From assembly GCF_013085255.1 (NCBI RefSeq), contig NZ_JABFCX010000003.1, positions 1,001,288 to 1,065,287 on the forward strand: a DNA stretch of 64,000 nt. Direction: 5' to 3'. The stretch comes from Parvularcula mediterranea (GTDB lineage Bacteria; Pseudomonadota; Alphaproteobacteria; Caulobacterales; Parvularculaceae). The notes beneath the pieces were generated by a model. It was not told the origin of the DNA. It made no database searches and was given only the letters and a program-made list of their open reading frames with translations. Below, piece by piece: positions 43,912 to 52,485 of the stretch (position 1 is its first letter; every line of letters starts with the position of its first letter). Made by a program: the position numbers and the translations under genes.

Positions 43912-45095
43912 TGGACGACAAGCTCCGCCTGAAGAGCACCTGACGATTTGATCGTCTGGAGGATCGAGATCATGTCCCGGGGCGTCACGCCCATGGCGTT
44001 GAGGCCATCGACGAGTTCTTGCAGGGTGACGTTCGGTTCGATGACGCGGAAGCCATTGCCAAGGTCTTCTTCCACTTGAATATCCGTCCGCGGAACGACC
44101 ACCGTCTCACCGACCCGGCTGAAGGGCGAGGGCTGGGACGGGATTGGACGCTCGGAGATGCGGATCGTGATATTGCCGTGGGCAATCGCGACCGGCGAGA
44201 CACGGACATTGTTGCCGATGACGATCGTGCCCGAGCTTTCGTCGACAACGACACGGGCGACTTCGTCCGTCTCAATATCAACGCTTTCGAGATCTGCGAG
44301 CATGGTCGTCACTTCGCCGCGATAGTCCGAAGGCACCTGAACTTCGACCGTAGCCAGATCAATCGCGCGGGCGAAACGGCCTGACAGGCGGTTGTCGATG
44401 GCGCTGGCGATGCGGTTGGCTGTCGTGAAGTCGGGGTTCTTGAGGATCAGGCGGACGGTGTCGAGGTCATTGATCGGGAACGCCAATTCACGTTCGACCG
44501 TGGCGCCCTCAGGGACGCGGCCCTGGGTTGGGACGCCGCGGCTGATCGAGCCTGCTGCGCCCTGTGCCTGGAAGCCGCCAATGATGAGCTGGCCTTGCGC
44601 GACCGCATAAACATTGCCGTCGGCTGCCGTCAGCGGGGTCACGAGAAGCGTGCCGCCTTGAAGGCTGCGGGCATCGCCAAGGGCGGAGACGGTAACGTCA
44701 ATCTTGTCGCCCGCGCGAGAGAAGCCGGGGAGGGCTGCGGTCACCATGACAGCGGCAACGTTCCGTGTCTGGAGGATCTGGTCGGCATCGAGGGCCACGC
44801 CGAAGCGCTCCAACATCGAGCGAACCGACTGCTCTGTAAAAAGAGCGTTCTGGGCACGGTCACCGGAACCTGGAAGGCCGACCACGAGGCCATAACCGAT
44901 GAGCTGGTTCTCGCGCACCCCTTCAATCTTGGTGATATCCTTGAGCCGTGACGACGCTGCGGCCGGCTGGGCCAGGAGCGACGTGATGCAAAGGAAGATG
45001 GCCACGGCGGCAAGCGCGTGGCTGAGGGCGGTTCTCCGCCGACGGAGGAGTGTCTCCGCCGCACTGACATGCAAGGTCATCATGCCGCCGATCAT
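43908..45095 (-). CDS. flgI: Flagellar P-ring protein FlgI
   Basis: 395 residues; starts at 45095, 45083 or 45080 are all possible. Signal peptide ends AAASSRLKDI. GVRENQLIGYGLVVGLPGSGD is the standard block (parts ENQLIGYGLVVGL and GSGDRAQN). PGTLLVTPLT-type and YAVAQGQLIIGG strands follow; C-terminus TPRDMISILQTIKSSGALQAELV. Periplasmic ring around the rod. Divergent from the CtrA-like regulator, with a TTAA box between. Confidence 0.96.
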   Translation of the reverse strand: MIGGMMTLHVSAAETLLRRRRTALSHALAAVAIFLCITSLLAQPAAASSRLKDITKIEGVRENQLIGYGLVVGLPGSGDRAQNALFTEQSVRSMLERFGVALDADQILQTRNVAAVMVTAALPGFSRAGDKIDVTVSALGDARSLQGGTLLVTPLTAADGNVYAVAQGQLIIGGFQAQGAAGSISRGVPTQGRVPEGATVERELAFPINDLDTVRLILKNPDFTTANRIASAIDNRLSGRFARAIDLATVEVQVPSDYRGEVTTMLADLESVDIETDEVARVVVDESSGTIVIGNNVRVSPVAIAHGNITIRISERPIPSQPSPFSRVGETVVVPRTDIQVEEDLGNGFRVIEPNVTLQELVDGLNAMGVTPRDMISILQTIKSSGALQAELVVQ

Positions 45096-45106
45096 ACCCA
45101 GCGAGA

Positions 45107-45121
45107 TAAAACGGGCTTTAA
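45107..45121. promoter_or_regulatory. TAAA-N7-TTAA box between flgI and the CtrA-like gene
   Basis: TAAAACGGGCTTTAA, only 12 bp before the flgI start and about 190 bp from the regulator start. It is the reverse-orientation form of the shared flagellar box. Confidence 0.5.
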
Positions 45122-45310
45122 GGATCCCAAATCTTCAGACTCTGTTAGTCTTCCCTAACCGTTTCATTTCCAAAGAATTTCTGAATCCCTTGGTGACTCT
45201 TTTTCTACTTTCTCCCGTCATGGTGAACGTCGATCCCGTACCGGCAGAAGCCAAGGGCGAGGATCGCCGCCCCAGGGCAAAACGGGCGGACAACATAGTG
45301 GTGAGAGAGC

Positions 45311-46063
45311 ATGCGGATTATCCTGTTGGAACCCAACCCGATTATCGCCGAGGCACTGGTCTCGCGATGCAAGTCTTCCAAGATCGATGTGGACGTCCTG
45401 TCTTCGGCTGAAGAGCTCGAAGTCGTGGCCGGGAAGGATCTTACTCATTATGGCGGCATCCTTGTCGGCTCGGTCGAGGACCCTTGCGAGCTGATCGAAG
45501 AGCTGCACAAGGATGCAGGCGGTACGCCGATCATTCTTCTCTCGGACGTCAAGAACCCGCAGCTCGCGATCAGAGCGTTCAGCGCGGGTGCCGACGACTT
45601 CGTCGTCAAACCTTTCAATGCCGAAGAGCTGAAAGCCCGGATCCTGGCGCGTGGCCGCCGGACGCTGGGCAAGGCGTCGACCGCCTTCAAGCTCGGCAAG
45701 CTCACCATTTTCTATGATGGCCGTGACCCCGAAGTCGCTGGCCAGCGTATCAAGCTCTCCCACCGGGAGCATGCGATCTTCACCTACCTCGCCAAAAATG
45801 TTGGCCGGGTTGTCTCGAAGGAAAGCGTCTACTCGGCCGTTTACGGATCGATGGACTGCGAGCCTTTCGACAAGGTGATCGACGTTTACATCTGCAAGCT
45901 GCGCAAGAAGCTCTCGGACGCGACCGAAGGTCAGCAGTTCATCGAGACGGTCTACTGCCGCGGCTACAAGATGGACAAGCCGGAGAACACCGTCGTCCAA
46001 CGCCTCGGCGGAGGTGGCCGCAAAGCCCTGCCGAAGCCGGAGAAGAAAAGCTCCGCAGCTTAA
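45311..46063 (+). CDS. CtrA/FtcR-like response regulator with degenerate receiver
   Basis: 250 residues. The DNA-binding domain (about 140-220) is CtrA-like: LSHREHAIFTYLAKNVGRVVSKE, YGSMDCEPFDKVIDVYICKLRKKL and ETVYCRGYKM, in parts. The receiver is not standard: the acidic pocket is EPN where CtrA has EDD, and the strand that should end in the phospho-Asp reads GGILVGS, with Gly53 in its place; only Lys100 (VVKPF) is kept. So it probably works without phosphorylation, as FtcR/Rem-type flagellar regulators do. Divergent from flgI; a perfect terminator follows. Confidence 0.85.
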   Translation: MRIILLEPNPIIAEALVSRCKSSKIDVDVLSSAEELEVVAGKDLTHYGGILVGSVEDPCELIEELHKDAGGTPIILLSDVKNPQLAIRAFSAGADDFVVKPFNAEELKARILARGRRTLGKASTAFKLGKLTIFYDGRDPEVAGQRIKLSHREHAIFTYLAKNVGRVVSKESVYSAVYGSMDCEPFDKVIDVYICKLRKKLSDATEGQQFIETVYCRGYKMDKPENTVVQRLGGGGRKALPKPEKKSSAA

Positions 46064-46124
46064 GAGCTACTGGCGGGAAGCCGCTCAAGCTCAGCTCACC
46101 AAGCTTTTGTAGCGTAGTCTTATC

Positions 46125-46156
46125 AAACCCGCCGTCGCCCTGACGGCGGGTTTTTT
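46125..46156 (+). terminator. Terminator after the CtrA-like gene
   Basis: AAACCCGCCGTC pairs with GACGGCGGGTTT around GCCCT, then TTTTTT. Strong intrinsic terminator 62 bp after the stop codon. Confidence 0.93.
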
Positions 46157-46160
46157 GATT

Positions 46161-46365
46161 CGGTGCTGCGCGCTTCGTTTCTCGATGGATCCTGAATCGA
46201 GTTCAGGATGACGATAATGGAGAGGGGGTCTCTTTCGCCTCGGCCATGCCCTCACCCGAAGCCTTTCTGGCGAAAGTCTTCGACCTCTCCCCGAGGGAGA
46301 GGTGACGCCGGAGCTCGCAAGTACCGCCTCCCTCTCCCCCCGGGAGAGGGACCGAGGGTGAGGGG
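46161..46365. repeat. Intergenic palindromic repeat elements
   Basis: Two parts. First, ATCCTGAA/TTCAGGAT at 46189-46209, a form common in alphaproteobacterial intergenic repeats. Second, 46249-46365, with outer arms CCCTCACCC / GGGTGAGGG and inner hairpins ACCTCTCC/GGAGAGGT and CCCTCTCCC/GGGAGAGGG. The 10-mer CCCTCTCCCC (46330) also occurs three times near 17.5 kb. No ORF is supported here. Confidence 0.7.
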
Positions 46366-46433
46366 TTCGGTGCGAAGCGCCAGAGCACTGGCCTAGAAGA
46401 AACCCACAGAACGAGGCTCCGCCCCCTGCCCAT

Positions 46434-46470
46434 AACAAAAACCCGCCCCGGCTTCTTCAGCCAGGGCGGG
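46434..46470 (-). terminator. Terminator of flgE-flgK-flgL
   Basis: CCCGCCC (46442-46448) pairs with GGGCGGG (46464-46470); read leftward the stem is followed by TTTTTGTT. It lies 64 bp after the flgL stop codon. Confidence 0.85.
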
Positions 46471-46533
46471 ATCCGCATGCGCAAGTTTGGGGGTGGTGGT
46501 GGGGGTGGTCTCTCGCGCGATACTCGCGGATAT

Positions 46534-47661
46534 CTACCGGACGTAGTTGAAGAGCCTGAGCTGCAGAACTCTTCCGGTCACGGCGTAACTCGCTTCCAGT
46601 TGGTTTTCGATGTCGAGGAGACGGGTTGTCACCTCGGCACGGTCGACGCCTTCGAGGGCGACGATCTGGTTGTTGAGAAGGGCGTTCTGGGCACGGACGG
46701 CTTCTTCGGCAGCGTCCACGACGTTGAACCTGAGGCCGAGGTCAGCACGGCTGCGCTGGATGGCGGCGAGGCCCGAGGTGATACGGTCCAGCGCACCTTG
46801 GCGGCCGAAATCGTCGCCAGTCATCAGCTGGCGGTAGGCATCGTCATCGTCGATTGACTCAAGGTCCACCGAAGCGAGGATATAGGCGCCCTGGAACACA
46901 TCGCGTAGACCATTGATCAGCTCGTCATTCAGCTGGGTCTCGATCGTGTTGTTCGGCAGACGGATTTCCAGGAGGCTGCCGTCGATCTCACCATTATAGA
47001 TGGTGTTCTCGAAGCTGTAGGCTTGGGCCGCCGGGTCAGCACTCGCAGCGTTGGTGCCGTAGAAGACATCTTCGAACCGCTGGAGAAGCTCATCTGCTTC
47101 AGCAACTGTGGTCACGGTCGTGAGGTCGGTCGCGGCGAAGCCTGCAACGCCGGTCGTGCCGGTGGTGATGTTGTTCGCGATATCAAGCGGGGTCACACCG
47201 CCGGCGCCATTCTTTTCGATCGGCTGGAGGGCCTGCTGGTCAACGCGGGCACCGCCGAAGAGATAGCGGCCGCCGACCTGCACGTTCAGTGCTGTGACGA
47301 TCCGGTCGAGAAGGCTCTCGGCGACAAGCTTTACCGAACCTGCCGAGTCCAGCGGTTCTGCTGCGTTGAGGGCCGCGACCTTCGTCAGGTCTTCAACCGC
47401 TGCTTCGGCCTCGGCAAGGGCGCCGTCCATCAGGTCGGAGCGCTGCTTGAAGATGCTGATCGAGCGCAGGTAGGCGTTGTTCTCAGTGAACTGATTGCGC
47501 ACGCCCTGCAGGTTGATGAGTTCGGAGCCGATGGTCTTGGCCACGTCTTCCTTCTTTCCGGTCGCAAGTTCGTTGGTCGCGGTGGCGATTTCGCCCTCGA
47601 GACGGCGGAGTTGCGCATTACGGAGCGCGGTCTGGCCGAAGGTGGAGATCGGTTTCATCAT
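46534..47661 (-). CDS. flgL: Flagellar hook-associated protein 3 (FlgL)
   Basis: 375 residues. Flagellin-like N-terminus TALRNAQLRRLEGEIATATNELATGKKED, in parts ALRNAQLRRLEGEI and NELATGKKEDV, and a C-terminal ENQLEASYAVTGRVLQLRLFNYV. It links hook to filament above FlgK. 11 bp after flgK in a flgE-flgK-flgL run. Ends 64 bp before a terminator. Confidence 0.93.
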   Translation of the reverse strand: MMKPISTFGQTALRNAQLRRLEGEIATATNELATGKKEDVAKTIGSELINLQGVRNQFTENNAYLRSISIFKQRSDLMDGALAEAEAAVEDLTKVAALNAAEPLDSAGSVKLVAESLLDRIVTALNVQVGGRYLFGGARVDQQALQPIEKNGAGGVTPLDIANNITTGTTGVAGFAATDLTTVTTVAEADELLQRFEDVFYGTNAASADPAAQAYSFENTIYNGEIDGSLLEIRLPNNTIETQLNDELINGLRDVFQGAYILASVDLESIDDDDAYRQLMTGDDFGRQGALDRITSGLAAIQRSRADLGLRFNVVDAAEEAVRAQNALLNNQIVALEGVDRAEVTTRLLDIENQLEASYAVTGRVLQLRLFNYVR

Positions 47662-47672
47662 CAGGGTCCGCC

Positions 47673-49283
47673 TTATGCAATCCGTGCCAGGAGTTCGTCG
47701 AACATCCGGGCAATGATGTTGATGACCTGCGCGTTCGCAGCGTAGGCCTGTTCAAGTTCAAGGAGCTTCTCGCTCTCTTCGTCGATGTTCACGCCGTTCT
47801 CGTTGTAGCGGCGGTTCTCGAGCGTATCGAAGATCGTCCGTGTCCGGTCTGCTAGGTTCTCAAGGTTCGCGCGGTCCGTCTGGATGCCGGAGGCGAGGTC
47901 CGCTGCGAAGTTCTGGAGCGTGACGTTGGACGTCAGGCCGCCATTCGGGACGAGGGGACGGGTCGAGCTCAGGCCATCGAGGAAGTCAGCAAGCTGATCC
48001 TTGAAGCCTGCAAGCTGGGCCGAGGCGGGGTTGGTGTAGGCTGCCGTCGCCGTGGCAACGCCTGCGCCGCCGGAGAAATCGACCTCTGCCGCGTCATCGC
48101 GGAAGGTAGCCACGACGCCGGTCCTGATCCGCGACAGGTCGCCGCCTGCTTCGGGATCGACGAGGTCATTGACCGCGATCCGCCCTGCAAGGCCGATAAT
48201 GTCGACATCGGTCGCCGCCGGATCAACACCTGCGCCAAGGTCGGTGAAGAGGCCTGGCACGTCGACCACTGCTTCTGGTCCGCCCGTGAAGGCGCCGTAG
48301 CGGAGGGCCGCGACCTGCGCGTCGGCCTGCTGGAAGAGAACGATCGTCTCTTTGGCGAGGGCATCGATTTGCGACTGGTACTGAATAAGGTCGACGTCAC
48401 GGGCGAGGAAGTTGCCTGCGATGGCGCCCGAGCGAAGAGCCTGCGGCCCGCCAAGGGGGCCTGGCTCAATGTTGAAGCCGTCGACCTGAAGGCCGGAAAG
48501 GCCCGACGGAATGCTGTCGATCCGCGTCGAGGCATCGATGACCGTGGTGCGGGTGAAGGTCAGCTCGCGCGGTTCACCATCAAGGAGGGTCACGCCTTCG
48601 GTCGTGGTGATGACAACTTCGCCCTGGTCGCGGGTGAAGGTCCGGATACCGATCTGTTCCGCGACAACGTCGATGAGGCGATCGCGCTCGTCGAGAATAC
48701 CGGAAATGTCGATCGAAGGATCAGCCATGCCCTCGGCAACCTTGCGGTTGAGGTCAGCTATGCCTTCAAGGGCCGTGTTGACGGAGTTGACGCCTTCTTC
48801 GATGCGGCGGTCAGCAGCCTCACGGCCGGTTTGAACAGCGCCTTGCGCCGTACCAAGACGTTCGGTCAGCTCGCGCGCTGCGAAAAAGACCTGACGCTGA
48901 AGATCCGTACGCTCCGGAGCATCGTAAAGCTCCTGGAACGCCGTCTCCAGCTTCGTCACTGCGAAAGCGACAGAGCGCTCGTCTTCTGGGTTGCCCGAGG
49001 CGGTTGCCAGCGGGCTGAGGGCAGCTGCGCGGACATCGAAGGTGCCGAGCTTTGCAGCTTCGAGACGAACATCCCGGAGGAGGATCGAGTCGACAGGGCT
49101 CCTGACCACATCGGCCGACACGCCGGTACCGATACCGGCGGTGTTGTTGGCCGAGATGCGTGCTTCCTTCGCAACATAGCCAGGCGTCCGCGCATTGGCG
49201 ATGTTGTCCGAAGCGCCCGCGACCTGCCTCTGGGTCGAGGCGAGGCCGGACTTGGCGTTGAAGAGTGCTGTGGTCAGTGACAT
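47673..49283 (-). CDS. flgK: Flagellar hook-associated protein 1 (FlgK)
   Basis: 536 residues. N-terminus AKSGLASTQRQVAGASDNIANARTPGYV is the rod/hook motif; the C-terminus SEKLLELEQAYAANAQVINI is standard. Central region (about 90-430) is variable, with RERDRLIDVVAEQIG-type helix at ILDERDRLIDVVAEQIG. First junction protein on the hook. 25 bp after flgE. Confidence 0.95.
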   Translation of the reverse strand: MSLTTALFNAKSGLASTQRQVAGASDNIANARTPGYVAKEARISANNTAGIGTGVSADVVRSPVDSILLRDVRLEAAKLGTFDVRAAALSPLATASGNPEDERSVAFAVTKLETAFQELYDAPERTDLQRQVFFAARELTERLGTAQGAVQTGREAADRRIEEGVNSVNTALEGIADLNRKVAEGMADPSIDISGILDERDRLIDVVAEQIGIRTFTRDQGEVVITTTEGVTLLDGEPRELTFTRTTVIDASTRIDSIPSGLSGLQVDGFNIEPGPLGGPQALRSGAIAGNFLARDVDLIQYQSQIDALAKETIVLFQQADAQVAALRYGAFTGGPEAVVDVPGLFTDLGAGVDPAATDVDIIGLAGRIAVNDLVDPEAGGDLSRIRTGVVATFRDDAAEVDFSGGAGVATATAAYTNPASAQLAGFKDQLADFLDGLSSTRPLVPNGGLTSNVTLQNFAADLASGIQTDRANLENLADRTRTIFDTLENRRYNENGVNIDEESEKLLELEQAYAANAQVINIIARMFDELLARIA

Positions 49284-49308
49284 GGTTTATCCAAGCCCCA
49301 AGGTGCGT

Positions 49309-50616
49309 TTATCGGCCGAGACGGGTGACTTCTTCGAGCATCTCGTCAGCAGTCTGAACGATGGTTGCGTTCGAAGAGTAGGCCCGCTGGGTTTCGATCA
49401 GCGTGGTGAGTTCTTCGGCCACATCAACGTTGGCGCCTTCAAGCGCGCCCGAGGAGATGGTGCCGGTGTTGTTGGTCCCGGCGGTGGCCACGCGAAGGTC
49501 GCCTGAGTCAGCCGAGAGGGTGAAGGCGTTGCCGTCGACCGGGTCGAGGCCTTCAGGGTTGATCACGTCAACCAGCGGGATCTGGTAGACAGGGCGGATC
49601 TCGCCATTGTCGAAGATCGCAACGAGCGTGCCGTCTTCCTGAATGTCGATCTGCTGCAGCTCACCAAGAGCCGAGCCGTCAACGTTGGTCTGCGGGGTGA
49701 AGTCGCCGCCGAACTGGGTGACGCCGTTGAGCTGGTTCTCCGCACCGAAGCCAAGCTCGATGGTCTGGCCAGCTGCGCCGGGGAGGACGATCTCGAAGGT
49801 GCCGTCAGCTTCGCTATAGTTCTGGACCGTGTAGCCAGCTGCTGCTGCAACAGGAGCGGCTGCCGGATAGTCCGGGGTTCCCGCAACTGCGCCGGCGCCA
49901 CCGCCGGTGAAGTCGATGCCTGCGAGGGTCGTGACGAGGGTGCCGCCGACTGGGCCGTCATAGATCTCGACGTCCCAGACGTTCGAGCCTGCGCCGCCAT
50001 TCGGGACCCAGTTGAAGGTCAGGGTCTGGGTTGCGCCAAATTCGTCAAAGTACTGAACACCGGCCTGGAAGGGGCCTGCGCTGCCAGCCGGCACGTTGCC
50101 ATTGTAGAGGACCTGCGTCGTCGGACGAGCTGCACCCTGGATCGCGTTGATGTTGACGGTTTCCATCGAGTCGAAGGTGGTCAGGCTCGGTGCGCCGTTG
50201 GTGTAAGTGCCATCGGGGTTCAGAGGGAAGCCCTGAAGGAAGAAGCCGCCTGAGTTCTGGAGGTTGCCGAACTGGTCAGGACGGAAGCTGCCCGCCCGGG
50301 TGAGGGCGGCGCCGGAGCCGTCGACCTGGTTGGCGACAGCGAAGAAGCCGCGGCCTGCGATGGCGAGGTCGGTGACGGAGTCCGAAGCGAGGATGGTGCC
50401 GGCTTTCGACACTTCCGTACGGATCTGGGTGGTCACACCGCCCGCCGTGTACGAACTGTCAGAGCCCGTATTGATGACGAGGGTCGAAAACTGAGCCGTC
50501 GAGCGCTTGTAGCCGACCGTCGACGAGTTCGCGATGTTATCTGAAATCGTCGCGAGTTTCGTTGCTTGGGCCCTCAGGCCATTGACGCCGGTTTGAAGCG
50601 CACTGCCAATCGACAT
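49309..50616 (-). CDS. flgE: Flagellar hook protein FlgE
   Basis: 435 residues. GVNGLRAQATKLATISDNIANSSTVGYK at the N-terminus and VAEELTTLIETQRAYSSNATIV at the C-terminus define it. The FlgE middle with GRGFFAV and RAGSFRPDQFGNL is present; the D2 part is rich in Gly/Ala. It forms the hook, capped by FlgD. A TTAA-N7-TAAA site is 67-81 bp upstream, so flgE-flgK-flgL probably has its own promoter rather than motB read-through. Confidence 0.96.
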   Translation of the reverse strand: MSIGSALQTGVNGLRAQATKLATISDNIANSSTVGYKRSTAQFSTLVINTGSDSSYTAGGVTTQIRTEVSKAGTILASDSVTDLAIAGRGFFAVANQVDGSGAALTRAGSFRPDQFGNLQNSGGFFLQGFPLNPDGTYTNGAPSLTTFDSMETVNINAIQGAARPTTQVLYNGNVPAGSAGPFQAGVQYFDEFGATQTLTFNWVPNGGAGSNVWDVEIYDGPVGGTLVTTLAGIDFTGGGAGAVAGTPDYPAAAPVAAAAGYTVQNYSEADGTFEIVLPGAAGQTIELGFGAENQLNGVTQFGGDFTPQTNVDGSALGELQQIDIQEDGTLVAIFDNGEIRPVYQIPLVDVINPEGLDPVDGNAFTLSADSGDLRVATAGTNNTGTISSGALEGANVDVAEELTTLIETQRAYSSNATIVQTADEMLEEVTRLGR

Positions 50617-50682
50617 TGATCCGTCCTCGGTAAACTTGCCGGAGCTTTATGCTCCCATCAGTTCTGACCTAGGACAGCCCGT

Positions 50683-50697
50683 TTAAACCGGGATAAA
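50683..50697. promoter_or_regulatory. TTAA-N7-TAAA flagellar box upstream of flgE
   Basis: TTAAACCGGGATAAA on the plus strand; read toward flgE it is TTTATCCCGGTTTAA. It lies between motB (3' end 50732) and flgE. Shares TTAAACC-G with the 35113 and 54209 sites. Confidence 0.6.
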
Positions 50698-50731
50698 ATC
50701 GAGAATTGTGCCGATCTGGGACAGCAGCTTT

Positions 50732-51583
50732 TTACTGACCGAAGAGGAGGTCGCCCGACTGCGCAACGTTAGCGTGCACACTGACGGTGATCCGGCGGTT
50801 GCGCGGGTCTTCAGGACGAGCAGGGACGAAGAGTTCGCGCGAGCCGCGGCCTTCGACAGCCTCGATGCGGTCACCCTGGAGGCCTGCGCCTTCCATCGTC
50901 CGGCGGGCAGCATTGGCGCGCTCGGAAGAGAGCTCCCAGTTGCCGCGTTGGGACTGGTTGAAGCCCGAAGCATCCGTATGCCCAGCAATGCGAACCACGT
51001 TCGGCACGGCGCGCAGGGTTTCCCCAAGGGCCTTGAAGAGCTGCTCAGCCTGAGGCGTCAGGTTCGACTGGCCGACATTGAACATGGCGAAGGCACGGTC
51101 GTCATGGATCTGGATGTAGATCGCATCATCGCGCCGCTCGATATAGACGACGTCGTTGAGGCCCAGGGGGTCAACCCGTTGTTCGAGCGCGACTTTCAGC
51201 TTCTGCTCGAGGGCAGCAAGGCCGTCCTCGGCACCAGAATCGCCAGAGCCGACCGAGGTATCCTCGAGGGTCGAGGGACCCGTTTCGGTCATCGTCTCGA
51301 GAGCGGCGCCCATGGGGAGCTGCTCCTGGCTCTCAGCCTTATCGTTCGTCTGTACACCGCTCTCGTCATTGGCCTTGCCAGAGAGGACGCCGTCGGTCCC
51401 CGACTTGTCACGGCTGATCGAGATCGGGTTGAAATAGTCAGCCAGGAGATCGCGCTCCGCATCCGAAGCGGTGTTGGCAAGCCAGAGGATCAGGAAGAAG
51501 GCCATCATCGCGGTCGTAAAGTCCGCGTAGACCATTTTCCAAATGCCGGAATTGGCGCCGTCGTCGTTCGCAGCTTTTGCCAT
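50732..51583 (-). CDS. motB: Flagellar motor stator protein MotB
   Basis: 283 residues. One N-terminal helix with the ion-binding Asp: WKMVYADFTTAMMAFFLILWL. Then a plug/linker about 40-130 with several Ser/Thr/Asp residues, and an OmpA-like peptidoglycan-binding domain: VRIAGHTDASGF, LSSERANAARR, and GRGSRELFVP. Proton or sodium specificity cannot be decided. 23 bp after motA. Confidence 0.95.
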   Translation of the reverse strand: MAKAANDDGANSGIWKMVYADFTTAMMAFFLILWLANTASDAERDLLADYFNPISISRDKSGTDGVLSGKANDESGVQTNDKAESQEQLPMGAALETMTETGPSTLEDTSVGSGDSGAEDGLAALEQKLKVALEQRVDPLGLNDVVYIERRDDAIYIQIHDDRAFAMFNVGQSNLTPQAEQLFKALGETLRAVPNVVRIAGHTDASGFNQSQRGNWELSSERANAARRTMEGAGLQGDRIEAVEGRGSRELFVPARPEDPRNRRITVSVHANVAQSGDLLFGQ

Positions 51584-51606
51584 GGCTCGCCTCCTGGTCT
51601 CTTGTC

Positions 51607-52485
51607 TTAGACCGCGTCAGCGGCAGCCGAACGGATGGCCTCGGAGGTCGCTTTCTCGACAGCGTCGAAGGAAGGCTGGACCTCGTCGAACAGCACCTTG
51701 CGCGAGTATTCGATGGCGATCTGCGGCGGATAGCCATGCAGGAAGGCCACGAGACCCGACTTGATGCAGCTGTAATAGTTGACCATTTCGTCGCGGCGGG
51801 TCGCCATCAGCGAAGCCAGCGGCATAACGAGGGAGTAGGAGAGAAGAACGCCAAGGAACGTGCCGCAAAGCGCGCCGCCGATCATCTTCCCGAGGATCTC
51901 GGTTGCCTGGTTCACGTAAGCCATCGCCTTGATGATACCGAGAACGGCCGCGACGATACCGAAGGCAGGAAGCGCTTCACCCACTGCGTTGAGGGCCTGC
52001 ACCGGGCGCGAGAGGTCCTTGGTGATCGTATGGATCTCTTCGTCCATCAGGCCTTCGAGTTCCTTCGGGTCCTCAGCACCAAGAGAGATGAGGCGAAGAT
52101 AGTCGCAGATGAAGGCCACCGAACGCTTGCGCTGAAGGGCGCGTGGGTACTTCTGGAAGAGCGCACTCTCATAGGGGTGCTCAATATCGTTCTCGAGGCT
52201 CATCACGCCTTTGGCCTTCCCCTCACGGAAGATCGTGAAGAGGAGGGAGAGAAGCTCGATATAGTCCTCGTCCTTCAGACCTTCGCCCTTGATCGAGCTG
52301 GCAAGCGTCGAACCGGTCGAGAAAATGATGTGCTTGGGGTTCGAGATCACGAAGGCACCGATAGCCGAGCCCACAATGATAACGATTTCATAGGGCTGCC
52401 ACAGGACGCCGAGCTTGCCGCCCACGCCAAGGTACCCGCCGATCACCGAGATGGTGATGATAATCAGTCCAACGCCAAACTTCAT
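51607..52485 (-). CDS. motA: Flagellar motor stator protein MotA
   Basis: 292 residues, four transmembrane helices. N-terminus KFGVGLIIITISVIGGYLGVGGKL; the cytoplasmic loop has EDPKELEGLMDEEIHTI; TM3 region AFGIVAAVLGIIKAM and TM4 PLASLMATRRDEMVNY are standard. Forms the stator with MotB. Its ATG overlaps the stop of the exported helical-repeat gene (4 bp), so the three genes form a unit. Confidence 0.96.
   Translation of the reverse strand: MKFGVGLIIITISVIGGYLGVGGKLGVLWQPYEIVIIVGSAIGAFVISNPKHIIFSTGSTLASSIKGEGLKDEDYIELLSLLFTIFREGKAKGVMSLENDIEHPYESALFQKYPRALQRKRSVAFICDYLRLISLGAEDPKELEGLMDEEIHTITKDLSRPVQALNAVGEALPAFGIVAAVLGIIKAMAYVNQATEILGKMIGGALCGTFLGVLLSYSLVMPLASLMATRRDEMVNYYSCIKSGLVAFLHGYPPQIAIEYSRKVLFDEVQPSFDAVEKATSEAIRSAAADAV

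Noticed and set aside
43019-43951. 310-residue plus-strand ORF
   Set aside because: Antisense of the flgN-like and flgJ genes and overlapping a terminator.
48369-49280. 303-residue plus-strand ORF
   Set aside because: Antisense of flgK.
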